Source: Prostheceraeus crozeri
Lineage: Eukaryota > Platyhelminthes > Polycladida > Euryleptidae
Length of the DNA: 64,000 bases
Direction of reading: 5' to 3'
NCBI GenBank assembly: GCA_907163375.1
Contig: CAJQUW010003174.1
Span: 682,001-746,000, forward strand
The notes beneath the pieces were generated by a model. The model saw only the letters and a list, made by a program, of their open reading frames with translations, did not search any database and was not told where the DNA came from. This document shows, one piece after another, positions 35,200-45,708 of this stretch. Position 1 is the stretch's first letter. Each line of letters begins with the position of its first letter. The translations under genes and the position numbers were made by a program.

Positions 35200-35809
35200 A
35201 TGTAGTCCGGCAGCCAGAACGAGTTTCTGCAGGGAAATTGAAAAAATTGGACGCAGATTGCAGATTTTGGCTAAAATGAAATTTTCTATGTTTTCTCTGA
35301 TTAAATGAAAAGCACTAAACCCAGAGTCATAATTTTTGACATGGAATGTCTTCAGGTCATTTCCTATGATGTGCATGTGCTATTATCATGCATCTAATCG
35401 TCAATGTATGTAAGAATGTGGCTGAATGTAGATAAAGTTGCTCAAAATGTTTAAATTTGCCGACATAAGGAGGCTCGCCAAATTTAAATGCGTTTAGTTT
35501 TATAGACAGGGGTGCATGAACATGAAAGAAAATGACCTGAAGATATTGCATGCCAAAAATTGTGACTCTTGGCTTAGTATCTTTCATTTAATCACAGAAA
35601 ACATTGAAAATATCATTTAAACCAAATACTGCAAATTGCGACCCATTGGATTTACATGTGTTTCTCTTTGATCCTGTCTGACAAGAAGAGGAACTCACTA
35701 GAACTCGGCAGACGTGCTGATTCGAAGTCTGCATACGGTGTACATCATTCTGTGATGACACTTTCGGCCTCGTTCCCTGCAGAAACTCGTTCTGGCTGCC
35801 GGACTAATG
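35200..35809. mobile_element. TIR element with perfect 34-bp ends and long inner arms
   Basis: The ends at 35203-35236 and 35773-35806 are exact inverse copies over 34 bp, starting TAGTCCGGCAGCCAGAACGA. ATG on each side (35200-35202, 35807-35809) may be a 3-bp target duplication. Inner arms of about 130 bp (35245-35385 and 35515-35640) are also inverted, sharing ATTAAATGAAA and CTTCAGGTCATTT. No transposase. A degraded relative of the right side lies at 9690-9850. Confidence 0.8.
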
Positions 35810-36408
35810 GTCTCAACAAGATCTTACCCTTCTCTTCTTATTCTGCTGCTGTTATCCTTCAAATTTCTTCAGTACGACTTATGCCGCGGTAGCCTTTCGC
35901 TTGTTCATCTTGCGATAATGTAAGCGGCTTTGCAAATCATTGATATGTGAACTTGTCGGAAAATATCTCACCTGAATGTAGGTCAGAAATAGTGACGTAA
36001 ATATCATATACTTCACAGACGTTCATTCAAGAAAACTTTCATGCTGTGTAGACGATCGTGATATTATTGCATGGATAATTGTAAACGCGCCTTAAGGCGA
36101 TGTCTTCACGCTATTCTATTAAAGTGCCTTTGTACTGAACCCGTCCACTGCGCTTAACTGCAGTTTAGACTGCGATTGCGAGCATAGCTCGTCATTTGAA
36201 CTGACACACAATGTGCGCTTTTCCAGTATATTATCGTCAAATTTCATTGTTGTCAATTTTTAAATAGAATTCAAATCTGTTTGCTGATCTTAAAATTTTG
36301 AAAAGGTGAGCGGCATTCACGTACAGGATCTTGTGACAATATGACCACATGACGATGCGTGGGGAGACATTGATATCTGCAGCACTGAGGGCGATTCTGG
36401 AAGCTACG
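35810..36408. other. No recognisable gene
   Basis: AT-rich spacer; nothing recognised. Confidence 0.5.
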
Positions 36409-37407
36409 TTAACCCTATCCATACCGGAGGGGGGGTGCCGATCGGCCCCCTGTCGCATTTTTGTTGTGGAGCTTTTGAAACTGAACCGATTGATCCAGGC
36501 TTTTGTGACTTTTAGTTTCAGGGTATTTCCCAACTTTTCGCCGAAAATCGTTGCATTTGGTTCATGGGAAAGTTAAATTTATGGCCCGTTTTGAAAAGTG
36601 CATTTTTTGAAAGTCTCAATTTTGCCTGATTTTGCAAACATCTGGTGCGCTAAGTTTTGACAAAGCAAGCTGAATATCAATTTTTTGCATCACATCACAA
36701 CTAGGTGTCCATAAATTGCACCATCAAGATGATATAGACATCAAAGATACTATAGACATCGATAAGAGTCATCCAAACTTGAATGTCATGTAAATACTAC
36801 TTATTTGCTTTTCAGTAGAAATGAGTCAACTAAGTTGCAACTAAGTAGTGTTCGTTCATATTGTTTTGAAAACTTCTGCTTATTCAGTGTCATTATTAGT
36901 CTTAATTACATTATTGGAAAGTAGCAAGACCTCTTAAATTGTTTCTGCAGATGAATAAAAGTAGTCAATTTTGAGTGAAAACTTTCCCTTTTCTGCTTAT
37001 GATTTATTTTTATTATTGGCAATGTCACATATTCAAATTTTGAATTTAAATTCATGATGTGTAGATAAACAAGTTTAGAGCATCAAATAGCATCATTCTC
37101 CTGATCATTAATTGTATGTGTCACTAACGTTATGGAACTAAAAGCACTGAATCTATGTTTGCAGTCGATGAGAAGAAAACATAAAAAATCCGCTTCATTT
37201 TGAAGTTAAAATTTTAAATCGCCATTTAAAGCATCAAGATGGACGAATTAGAAAAAACAGATACCACCGTTAGAAAGATCACACGCAGAATATTCGATGC
37301 CTGAAATTTCATGTACAACGGAGCAGTATTTAGGAAGTTAAGGAGGGTGGCCGAATCACCCCCCCGGGATGGCGATGCGCTTCAGAGCCCGGTATGGATA
37401 GGGTTAA
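36409..37407. mobile_element. piggyBac-like non-autonomous element, intact TTAA ends
   Basis: TTAA at 36409-36412 is followed by CCCTATCCATACCGG, and the exact inverse CCGGTATGGATAGGG precedes TTAA at 37404-37407. This gives 15-bp perfect TIRs with TTAA duplication and a CCC tip, as in piggyBac. GC-rich subterminal stretches (runs of 7 G or C) lie inside each end. The 991-bp body is AT-rich and non-coding. A fragment of a related right end is at 63249-63340. Confidence 0.8.
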
Positions 37408-39136
37408 AGTGAGGATGACTGTGATGTACACAATTGTAGGTGAGAGTGATGCAACTCCTATTTCCTATCGACTTTGAGCAGTTGTAAAGCTGCACACATG
37501 TTAATCACTGAGTGACAAGGAGCGGTTGGGTTGATCCGGAACTTGATCTAAGTCCTTTCTACTGAAAAAAAAGAATAAATGTTGCGTATGATTGGTTCAC
37601 ATCACATAGCGCTTCAATTACTGCTTGGCGCACGCCACAAAGATTTCATATTGAAAAAACTCGTTTTTTCATTTTTACTAATGGATTTGGAGAAATTCAA
37701 ACGAGTGCAGCCTATAAAGAGGAATTACAAAGTATACTGACAGGGTTGCGCCACCTAACCACATTCTCTTAGCCATCACAACGCATGACCACGGCCTACC
37801 ATTGATTTCAATGTGTATGTCCTTTTCCGTTAATCCATAGAGGTGAAAATCGCTATAGAACCGCGCGATATACAGCGAAGTTGCATGACAAATGAGCAGA
37901 CTTGCCATAGGACGGGATTTCTTGCTCCCATTCACATCCCATTCCAACAGAATTTTTAAAATCTACAGTTATTTAAAACAATTTTGAGAATAACTTTTGA
38001 AAGAAATAAGAACGAAAATTTTCCCAACTTTTCACTCATAGTCTATTGAGCATTCTCAAGGGTACAGACAAAGATTAACTACTGGATTACATACATGAAG
38101 TCATAACAAAATTTGAAAATCATAGAGTGGAAACTAGGCTAAAGGAACTGAAGTAAGCCTTACATTTGCATAGCTAACTTATATGTAAAAAGCAAGACAT
38201 CTAGGAAATTGTGCTTCATAGACTTAGGGAAAGAAAAAGCAAGCTGATTATCGAGCAACCGCGGTTTCACAGAATCCTTCTGTCCATTCAGATTAGGATG
38301 AAGTCTCTAAAGCTTCTGAATTTCATAGATTCTTAGATCGTCGTTCTTACAATTTTTTAAGATCTGAAAACTCTCCATAGAAATGCTGTTAGCTCCCATA
38401 ATAGTTCCCATGATAGCACTGCTGCAAATCTTAGCAACTCACTTGGAACTTGCTACCTGTCCATTGATATTTTCGTATGTTGCTAGATAACGCAAAACAA
38501 TCGCTAAAGAGGTAGGTCTACAATCCAACCCTGTAAACTTGCATTTCAATAATCTATGCAGTTTCCTCATAAGAGGTCATAAAAATCATGTCCTTTAATA
38601 GGTAGGATATCTGCCAGCTAGATAAGCCGTAGTAGGTTATAATTTAAGTATTTAAAAATGCTATCGATTCATCAAGCCTAATATACCCATGACAGGCCTA
38701 CTACAAATACATCCCTTCATTAAATATTCCTACCCAACCGATGCGAGTGGATGATATCTACTTCAAGCAATTGCAGCGCTTATAAGTGGAACGCCAGTTA
38801 GTCAATTTACTTTGCACATTGACACATTTGTAATTCCAATGTCTATTCAAGCACATTGTTCATGCGATGCCGGCACCTAGTCAACCTGAATGAAAACAGA
38901 TCCTTTCAGCTGGTGACTAGGTTTGAAAATAGACTGCATATAATGTACGTGTGGGGATCAAACACAGAAATTTCAAGCTGACAGATTTTCTGATGTCAAC
39001 TGGGATGATATCTCGCAATCAAGATGAGAAATTTACAATCACTTCTCTAACATAGTGTTAATCTCAGCGTCGACGTAAACTCTTCTGGTGGTCACATCGC
39101 AGAAACTTTTATGAAGCAGTTTTCCTTCTTCCACTC
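37408..39136. other. No recognisable gene
   Basis: The 89-codon minus-strand frame at 37678-37947 has no recognisable domain. No repeat ends or RNA genes were recognised. Confidence 0.45.
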
Positions 39137-39656
39137 CACAGAATTAGATTGTTTATTAACTGTATTATTTTTATAGAAGTCCAAACTGAATCAAAGCGAT
39201 GGCACATGCAGGAACTTACTAAGTGGGCAAAATGTTTTTAATACCTTACAGAGATAGAAAAATAGTCATGCATCGCTTGCGGATTGCTGTGAATTCCTTC
39301 AAAATGCTCCAATCACCACGATTCCTACAGATTCGAAGAATTCAGATCATTGCGCAAAAGTATTTCTGGACAATTTTGGGACCTCTGATCATTATTAAAA
39401 AAAGTTAGCAGGCGCACGAAAAAACGCTCACAAACTTCTCTGAAGAACTTGACATCGACTGTCTCTTTGCTGTGTGATGCGGTTGATAACAGTCACTGAA
39501 ACTTCAACAATTTGGTGTGCTTATTGCTGAACTGGCTGCTCATTGTTCGATTGCTATGGTATTTAGTCAGGAGATTGTGCCATTTCACTAACGTTACATG
39601 TTTCAATGCTTCCTTTCTAGTCAAAAAGAGGAAGAGACGACCTGTCTAATTCTGTG
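39137..39656. mobile_element. MITE family A, copy 4 (subfamily 1, reverse orientation)
   Basis: Begins CACAGAATTAGA and ends GTCTAATTCTGTG, 520 bp, collinear with copy 1 in reverse orientation (shared ATGGCACATGCAGGAACTTA and CAGATTCGAAGAATTCAGAT). No clear target duplication remains in the flanks. Non-coding. Confidence 0.8.
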
Positions 39657-40570
39657 CTCTTGTCACATTCATGGTTTATACTACCTTCAGAAGTGCATTA
39701 TGCACATGGTATTCAAGCCGTTTGCGCGATCGATTTTATAGCTTTTAACATTCTTGTTATCAAATATTCTCCAAACTCAATTCAGTCCAATTGTGATTGT
39801 CTTCAATGAAATTCATGCCCAAATCTTACGAAAGAAATGCAAGGAATCAAAAGTACGCATTACAAGATCTTGCAAGTCATTTGTTTTTACAATAAAGGTC
39901 TACAGACATCGTCATCTGAATAATTTGTTATCTCTTCCTAATATCGTCGCAATGTTGAGAAACATAATAAAAAAGAAAAAATATAGACTTGCAATTTATC
40001 CACTTCCGTAAATTCTTTCATGGGAGAATTTATTGCATGAAAGTCGTTAGAGCGGTCTTAATGAGGCATGAGAAAGTCGCCATTACTCAGTCTCTCTTGA
40101 GCAGACAAATCTTTGGAATGTGCAACCAAATTACTCGCTAGACAAACTGATGAGAACTTAATAGGAAGTCACTTCAGTCTTATTTATCTGTTTGATGACT
40201 TAAAGAGGACGTAAAAACGAATGCAATTCACACAAGTTATTTCATCTGCATCTTAACTCAAATTAGAATCATCGATCAAAATCGCGAGGAAAATCAATTT
40301 TCAGAGTTTGGATACAAAATTGACAAATTTCAAAATGAGCGCATCAATGTAAAAGAAAAATAGTTACGAAATCCAAAAATGATTACCTTAGAAGGACATT
40401 TTACACATGATTTAATATTCTTCATGCAATTCTGATTAATTAGCAAGGATTTTTTTGGTAGTCACTGTTAAAATCAGATAAAATATGTGAACTCGTAGCA
40501 ATATTTTGAAATTTCATCTCATCAGATAATTCCTATGAAGAGTGAAGATGTCTTGGTTTCACATTCTGAG
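39657..40570. other. No recognisable gene
   Basis: The 85-codon frame at 39754-40011 has no recognisable domain. Nothing else recognised. Confidence 0.45.
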
Positions 40571-41045
40571 TATGTTATGGTAAGAACCAAGTAACCTGAT
40601 GTTCAGTTTAAAATTGCTTTCTTTCTTTTGGTGATATTTCGATCTAGATCATCGTCAGACAAGTGAATCACAGCTCAAGTGAACAAAAAATTCAATTTTG
40701 CAAACGAAGTTGCATAGAATTGACACTAGTGGCAAGCAAAGGCAAAGTCTACAGCTAGGAAAGAGATACAGCATAGAACAATTGAAGCAGATTGTACTAG
40801 ATTACAGTTTATCTGTTACAGGATTCGTGTGCAATCTGTTTTAACTGCTCTATGTTAGTCATCCCATTCGTAGCTATAGACTTTGCCTTTGCTTGCCACT
40901 AGTATGAATTCTATGCTACTTTGTTTACTTGAGCTGTGATTCACTTGTATGAAGATTATTTGTGGGTATAGATCGAAATATATCACCTAAAGAAAAATAA
41001 TAATTTTGACCTGAACATCAGCTTACTTGGTTCTACCCACAACAT
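40571..41045. repeat. Fold-back repeat resembling inverted PLE terminal repeats
   Basis: Arms of roughly 170-190 bp at 40571-40745 and 40875-41045 are inverted copies (shared AGAACCAAGTAA, TGATGTTCAG, AAGTGAATCACAGCTCAAGT and GGCAAGCAAAGGCAAAGTCT). Each arm carries ATCGAAATAT followed by ATCACC on the strand reading towards its outer end. In the left arm this belongs to a hammerhead-like core. The arrangement mirrors the inverted PLE repeats at 58088-58462. No coding sequence. Confidence 0.6.
40629..40663 (-). ncRNA. Hammerhead-like core, weak
   Basis: On the minus strand CTGACGA (40658-40652) is followed by a short self-complementary TGATCTAGATC, GAAA (40640-40637) and TATC, with cleavage expected after 40633. 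The CUGANGA...GAAA-NN-UH layout matches the other hammerhead-like motifs here. Stem I pairs poorly (two base pairs), so this is probably a decayed copy. Confidence 0.3.
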
Positions 41046-41422
41046 ACATACAATTCCTATGATGATTGCAATTTAATCATGAAAATATTACTACACCGTT
41101 CAACTCCATTCAAGAAGCCCTGACTGTGAGCTATATGACCTCCATTGACCTTTCCAGCAATGCAGTGAAGAATTTTGTTCATTCGAACTCATATTCATTG
41201 CAAAATATCACATAAATTCCTTCAAAATACTAATTTCAGCTCCTCACAGAGAAATAAGTGCCGGTATGGTATTTAGCTAGACAGGTAACTGAGGCCCATA
41301 AGTCAATACCAGCCCTTACTATACCACAAATACCGTTACAACCGACATAAGGAAATGAATCTCAATCCGCACAAGAAATAACGATTTCTACCAGGCTACC
41401 TCGGAGAGCAATTCAGCGCGTT

Positions 41423-41689
41423 TCATGAGGTCGAAGTGATATTTCAATGCTTGGTGCTCCTCGCAACACCATGAAAAATGGCTTGCCGGCTGGGAATCGA
41501 ACCCAGTTCTCGAACTGCTGGCGCGGCGTGAAGATCAAATACGACGTCATATGCACGCTGGAAGCTTTACTTGCTCCTCCTGACGTGGTCATGGACAGTG
41601 TGCTTCCTTGGTCTTGGTGATCTTCATGCCGCGCTTCCCAGCCGGCAAGCCATTTTTCCGCAAGGCGCGTTGAAATATCGAACTCATAA
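41423..41689. repeat. Inverted pair of tRNA-SINE-like pieces
   Basis: The left piece on the minus strand holds a near-perfect tRNA T-arm (CTGGG-TTCGATT-CCCAG) next to GCCGGCAAGCCATTTTTCAT. The right piece repeats ATCTTCATGCCGCGC and CCAGCCGGCAAGCCATTT in the opposite orientation but lacks about 26 bp containing the T-arm. Flanking TGATATTTCAA and CATGAG blocks are also inverted, so the locus is a 267-bp imperfect palindrome. Confidence 0.6.
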
Positions 41690-42167
41690 GAAAGTAAAGA
41701 AATTGTGACAGATTTATTTCATGTTTTAACGCTTGCTTTTCATTGATGATTTAAAGCTCTGTGCATTGGAAATAGGTTTAAATATCAAATACGTATTCTG
41801 AAATGGCTCTAAATTCCTTCTTTTTAAACGCGCTATTAAACCGTGATTTCAAACGTGCTATCAAAAGACGTCATGAGCTCTAAGTGAGATTCCAATGATC
41901 GATAAGTATGCCATAGACCTGTTGATAGGCGCCTTGATCCTTTACTCACTGTGAGAACCGAGCGAATGAGCAATCCCACTGTATATCCATGACTTGGTAG
42001 AGAGGCGAATGCGAAGGATGACATAAACAAAGAAAATAGTAAACGAACTGTTTAATGTCAAGCGAGCAGCTTGTTGTTGACATAAAAACTTCAAAACAAC
42101 GGTTGATTTCAAAGAAACAACACAAAATACAATCTTTAAAACAAATAAGCACAACATGTTTATTGTA

Positions 42168-43055
42168 TTAATCCTCGTCCCATTGGGATGGAGCTTTTTC
42201 CGCCCCCCCTGGCGAATTTTTGATACTTTCTACGTATTATGCAACTTTTGATTAAAGGAAAATAATTTTGACACAATACTTTTGGCGGAGATCCATTTTA
42301 AAATTTGAATGTTTGGAATATTTTGGCTGATTTCGGTACATTCACTTCTAGTGTATCTTGTGGTATCAATTCTTTCAATTCTTGATGAAATAAGTTGAGA
42401 TCACATGAAGGATTCTTCCTATGAATACACAGACAACCACAAATGGAAAGTTTTCTGCATCTTATCAGCAATTATTGAAAATTTGCAGAATCATGTTGCT
42501 TTTAACCTCTGTGTCTCGATGAAAGTTAACTGAAATTCACCGAAAATGCACACTGTAAACTGTCACCTCCTAAAAACGAAGAATTTTTGGAGGTTTCGTG
42601 AAATAGAGTGTTGACATACTAAAGAGAACAATAACCCTAGTGTGCTAGCCTCCTAAAACGCTTTGCTTTAGTATTTTTTTATTAGTTACGAATAGTGTCT
42701 TGCTTTAGTGTGTGGTTTAGGAGGTGCTGGTTTAGAGTGCATAGATGGTGAAATGTGCGATTTTAGTGGCTTCTGAGTTGAACAAAAAGTTTGAATTATC
42801 TGACCTTTCACTTGATAATTATCATTTTATGAGCCATCTAGGCCAGATCTTTCGATTAGTGCATAGGTCATTAGTTTTTGTTGTCATTTTCCATTTCAAA
42901 CATCGATCAAATGGAAATGTGTCAAAAATTGACGATTTTTTACCTTTGAACTTCTCCTCATTCGATGTCCTTTCAATTGATGTGTGGTTTACAAAAATTG
43001 GCTTAATAGTTTACTCAGCGCATTCAGAAAGGTGCCTCACTGGGCCGGGAGTTAA
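42168..43055. mobile_element. TTAA-type element family E, best copy, with a nested MITE
   Basis: TTAA at 42168-42171 is followed by TCCTCGTCCCATTGGGATGG. At the right, CCTCACTGGGCCGGGAG precedes TTAA at 43052-43055, giving imperfect TIRs. Interior blocks are shared with 17004-18025 and 53855-54597. The MITE at 42551-42739 interrupts it. Non-coding, so mobilised in trans if ever active. TTAA flanks and C-rich tips suggest piggyBac-like affinity. Confidence 0.7.
42551..42739. mobile_element. CACTGTAAA-tipped MITE, CACCTCCTAAA type
   Basis: Left end CACTGTAAACTGTCACCTCC pairs with right end GGAGGTGCTGGTTTAGAGTG (imperfect inverse). 189 bp, AT-rich, non-coding. It sits inside the family E element and shares only its tip with the other CACTGTAA-tipped elements. 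Confidence 0.7.
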
Positions 43056-43109
43056 TACATCTTTTTAAAAGAAACTTTTGTTTTGGCAGTAGTTGTACGA
43101 GATGACATA

Positions 43110-43453
43110 CACTGTAAACCGTTGACTGACAATTGACAGACATTTATCCTACAAAATCTATTTTGTCGGTCATTGTTAGTTCTTGTAGGATGATTGCCAC
43201 TGAACACCTACAATATCTGAAAAAAGCGACAAAATGAAAAGCAATGAATTGTAGTTTAAATTTAATCAAAAAAAGTAGGTAATTAATCAAATTATGTCAA
43301 AATAAATCATGTTTTGCCACACAATAATACAGATTGCCCAAAAGTTAAGCAATCACTGATCGAAAAAATCAATCAATATTCAACAATTTTCTTCACAAAC
43401 TATTAAGAAAATTATAATATGAATAGATAATTGTCGGTCTCCGGTTTACAGTG
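43110..43453. mobile_element. CACTGTAAACCG-tipped MITE, copy 1
   Basis: Begins CACTGTAAACCG with TA before it and ends CGGTTTACAGTG. Inside, CCTACAAAATCTATTTTGTC and TAGTTCTTGTAGGATGATTG recur in the copy at 55269-55689 in opposite orientation. TA duplication with a CACTG tip points to the Tc1/mariner group. Non-coding, 344 bp. Confidence 0.8.
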
Positions 43454-44319
43454 AACCAATTAATCCCTAACAACGAAGCATTTTCAAGCTTTGGAAATTA
43501 GATGACTAAATGATAAATGATGCATTTTTGGTTTTTAATCACTGCATTATTGCATATATTATTATTATACATATCAAAATACTGCATTACTGTAATTATT
43601 CAACAAATTCCATTTTCTTTTGTAATTCAAAAATTGTAGACAACGAAATTCGTGCTTTAGTCCATTTCGCATTGAAATTTCTGGGTGGATATCTCATAGT
43701 CGAGAAATGCAGTGAAATCATGTAATGTCAAGTCTTCAGTGATTAATGTTGCAAAACATGTCGACAATATGTTAAACCTCGTTTATTTCACATAGATTCA
43801 GAAAATTTTGGAAAGGACTGAGATTGCTTTGTCTCAGTCTTAATGGCATCAGTATTTCCGCAAGCACAGAGAAGTTCTCATGCTCTTATGAACTAAATAT
43901 CTTTTAGGATGACGCCATCATTCGACACGCTAAGAAAAAAATTGAAAATGATTTCAATTTCAACAATGTCTTATTCTGTTTTTCAATTTTCACTACCCTC
44001 ATGCATAAAAGTTGATGATGAAGGTAAAGAAAAATAGATAACATTCAATATGTCTGATACGGTAATCAATTGACTTTATATAGAGATAGAACTGATAAGA
44101 ATAGTGAAGCACTGGGACAGCTAAAACCACAAAAATCTCATCAGTGTTTAAGTCGATAGAGGCTGCATAGAGCGGAGAAGAGTATCAGAATTCATCAAAA
44201 ATGTTGCGTAGAGTTATGTAGCAGAATGATTCTGAAATAGTAGTTGTAATTTCAGAGTTAAAAAGTTTGTTTTGCACCTTTTTGGCTCAGGGTAATTCTT
44301 GTTCGCAACAAATATGGAA
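43454..44319. other. No recognisable gene
   Basis: AT-rich spacer. The frame at 43510-43725 has no recognisable domain. Confidence 0.45.
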
Positions 44320-44790
44320 CAATCAAACATTCAGTTGCAACCTCAGTTGAGAAGTGGAAACAGACCTGAATTGCTGCCATTTCATCCAATATCAGGAATC
44401 ATCAGCAGGCCTAGTTCACATCTCTCAACATTGACACACTCCCTATTTAAAGTTGAAGCCATGTCGGGGTAAATTTGAGATTTGCAATTAGCAAGTTAGT
44501 GAAATTTCCACGGACATTCATTAAATATCACTTGAAACACACAACTGGCAAATCAACTAAGTTAGTGCGCCTGCAATAATTAATGAATTTTTATCAATTC
44601 TGTTTCCTTTTTCCAACTGATGATGCAACTCTATTTCATTATCCTATTTACATTGTGTTTTCAAAAAGCAGCATTTATTATTTCAGGCGCAGTAGCTCAG
44701 GCGATTTGCCAAGTAATGTGTTTAAAGTGATATTTAATGAATGTCCGTCGAAATTTCATTGTCTTGTTTGTAAAGTATTCTGTAGACCCA
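44320..44790. repeat. Fold-back repeat family B, copy 3
   Basis: An inner inverted pair at about 44507-44590 and 44665-44760 (ACGGACATTCATTAAATATC against GATATTTAATGAATGTCCGT). The outer left block carries the conserved ATCATCAGCAGGCCTAGTTC and CACATCTCTCAAC. Copies 1 and 2 have the same modules in other orders. Non-coding. Confidence 0.65.
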
Positions 44791-45225
44791 TTTAAAACAC
44801 CCGTTAAGATCTTATCGACAAAAATGTCAAATCAATGAGGATATGCATGTTGTAGCACTGCAGTCGGATCATGTTCAGGTCAGGTTCCGGATAAAACCCA
44901 CTTTCCATGGAGGCTCCTGGAGATCAAACAGATGAACTGATATTGCTCCTGAACTATAATAGCTACGACACCATTTTTGCAGGATTTCAGTTTCTACGTA
45001 TTTCTGATCATCAATCTAAATATGATCAAGGAAACATCAAAATATTCACATTTCTTTCAATGCATTTTCGAAAATCAAGACTTTTCGTCAACTTCTTGCA
45101 CTAGGACATCTTAAACAATTTAAATTACTTGTTATAGACCAGTGACAAAGTACAAATACTCACAAATGCATGCTCATTCTTCCACAACATCTTTGTACTT
45201 GTTTTATGAATATTGACGCCTTTTT

Positions 45226-45708
45226 AGGCCTCTGTTGCACAGAATAAGACGTTTTCCATCTTCCATGTCACTCACCTTTTTGTACATTCTTCATAAGGCG
45301 TGATGAGACGGTTTTCATCTGCCGTCTTCCATCTTCCATGGACCGTAGTCACACTAAGGAAATCCATTTCCGATTCCATTTCTGATACATTGCTCCTCTT
45401 CGCAAATCACAGTTTCCTATATCTTCCCTCAGACGTCAATTCGCGCTGTTCTAATTTCAGAACAGTCTCGCGGCTGATGCCTGATGGATGATGGACTTCA
45501 TCAGCCGGATAGTTTCAAGCCTTATGTCCGATGGACGACACCTTATGACTTTTCGTGTGTGACAGCGTGATGGACGATGAAGATGGCTTATGGCTGATGA
45601 CTTTTTCTGTGTGATAGGTTGTATTCTTTTCTACATGCAATTGAAGGATAATCCCAAATGAAAGATGGAAGATGGAAGACACCTTGTTCTATGCGGGCCA
45701 GCGGTCCT
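45226..45708. mobile_element. Harbinger-like MITE with GATGGA-rich interior
   Basis: The left end AGGCCTCTGTTGCACAGAAT and following TTTTCCATCTTCCAT are mirrored at the right by ATGGAAGATGGAAGACACC and CTTGTTCTATGCGGGCCAGC. The interior repeats GATGGAAGATGG, GATGGACGA and TTATGGCTGATGAC. A GGCC-type tip next to TTA/TAA suggests PIF/Harbinger, but the target duplication is not clean. Non-coding. Confidence 0.6.

Noticed and set aside
41480-41560. Possible tRNA gene on the minus strand
   Set aside because: Only the T-arm is well formed; the sequence is part of an inverted repeat with a copy lacking that arm.
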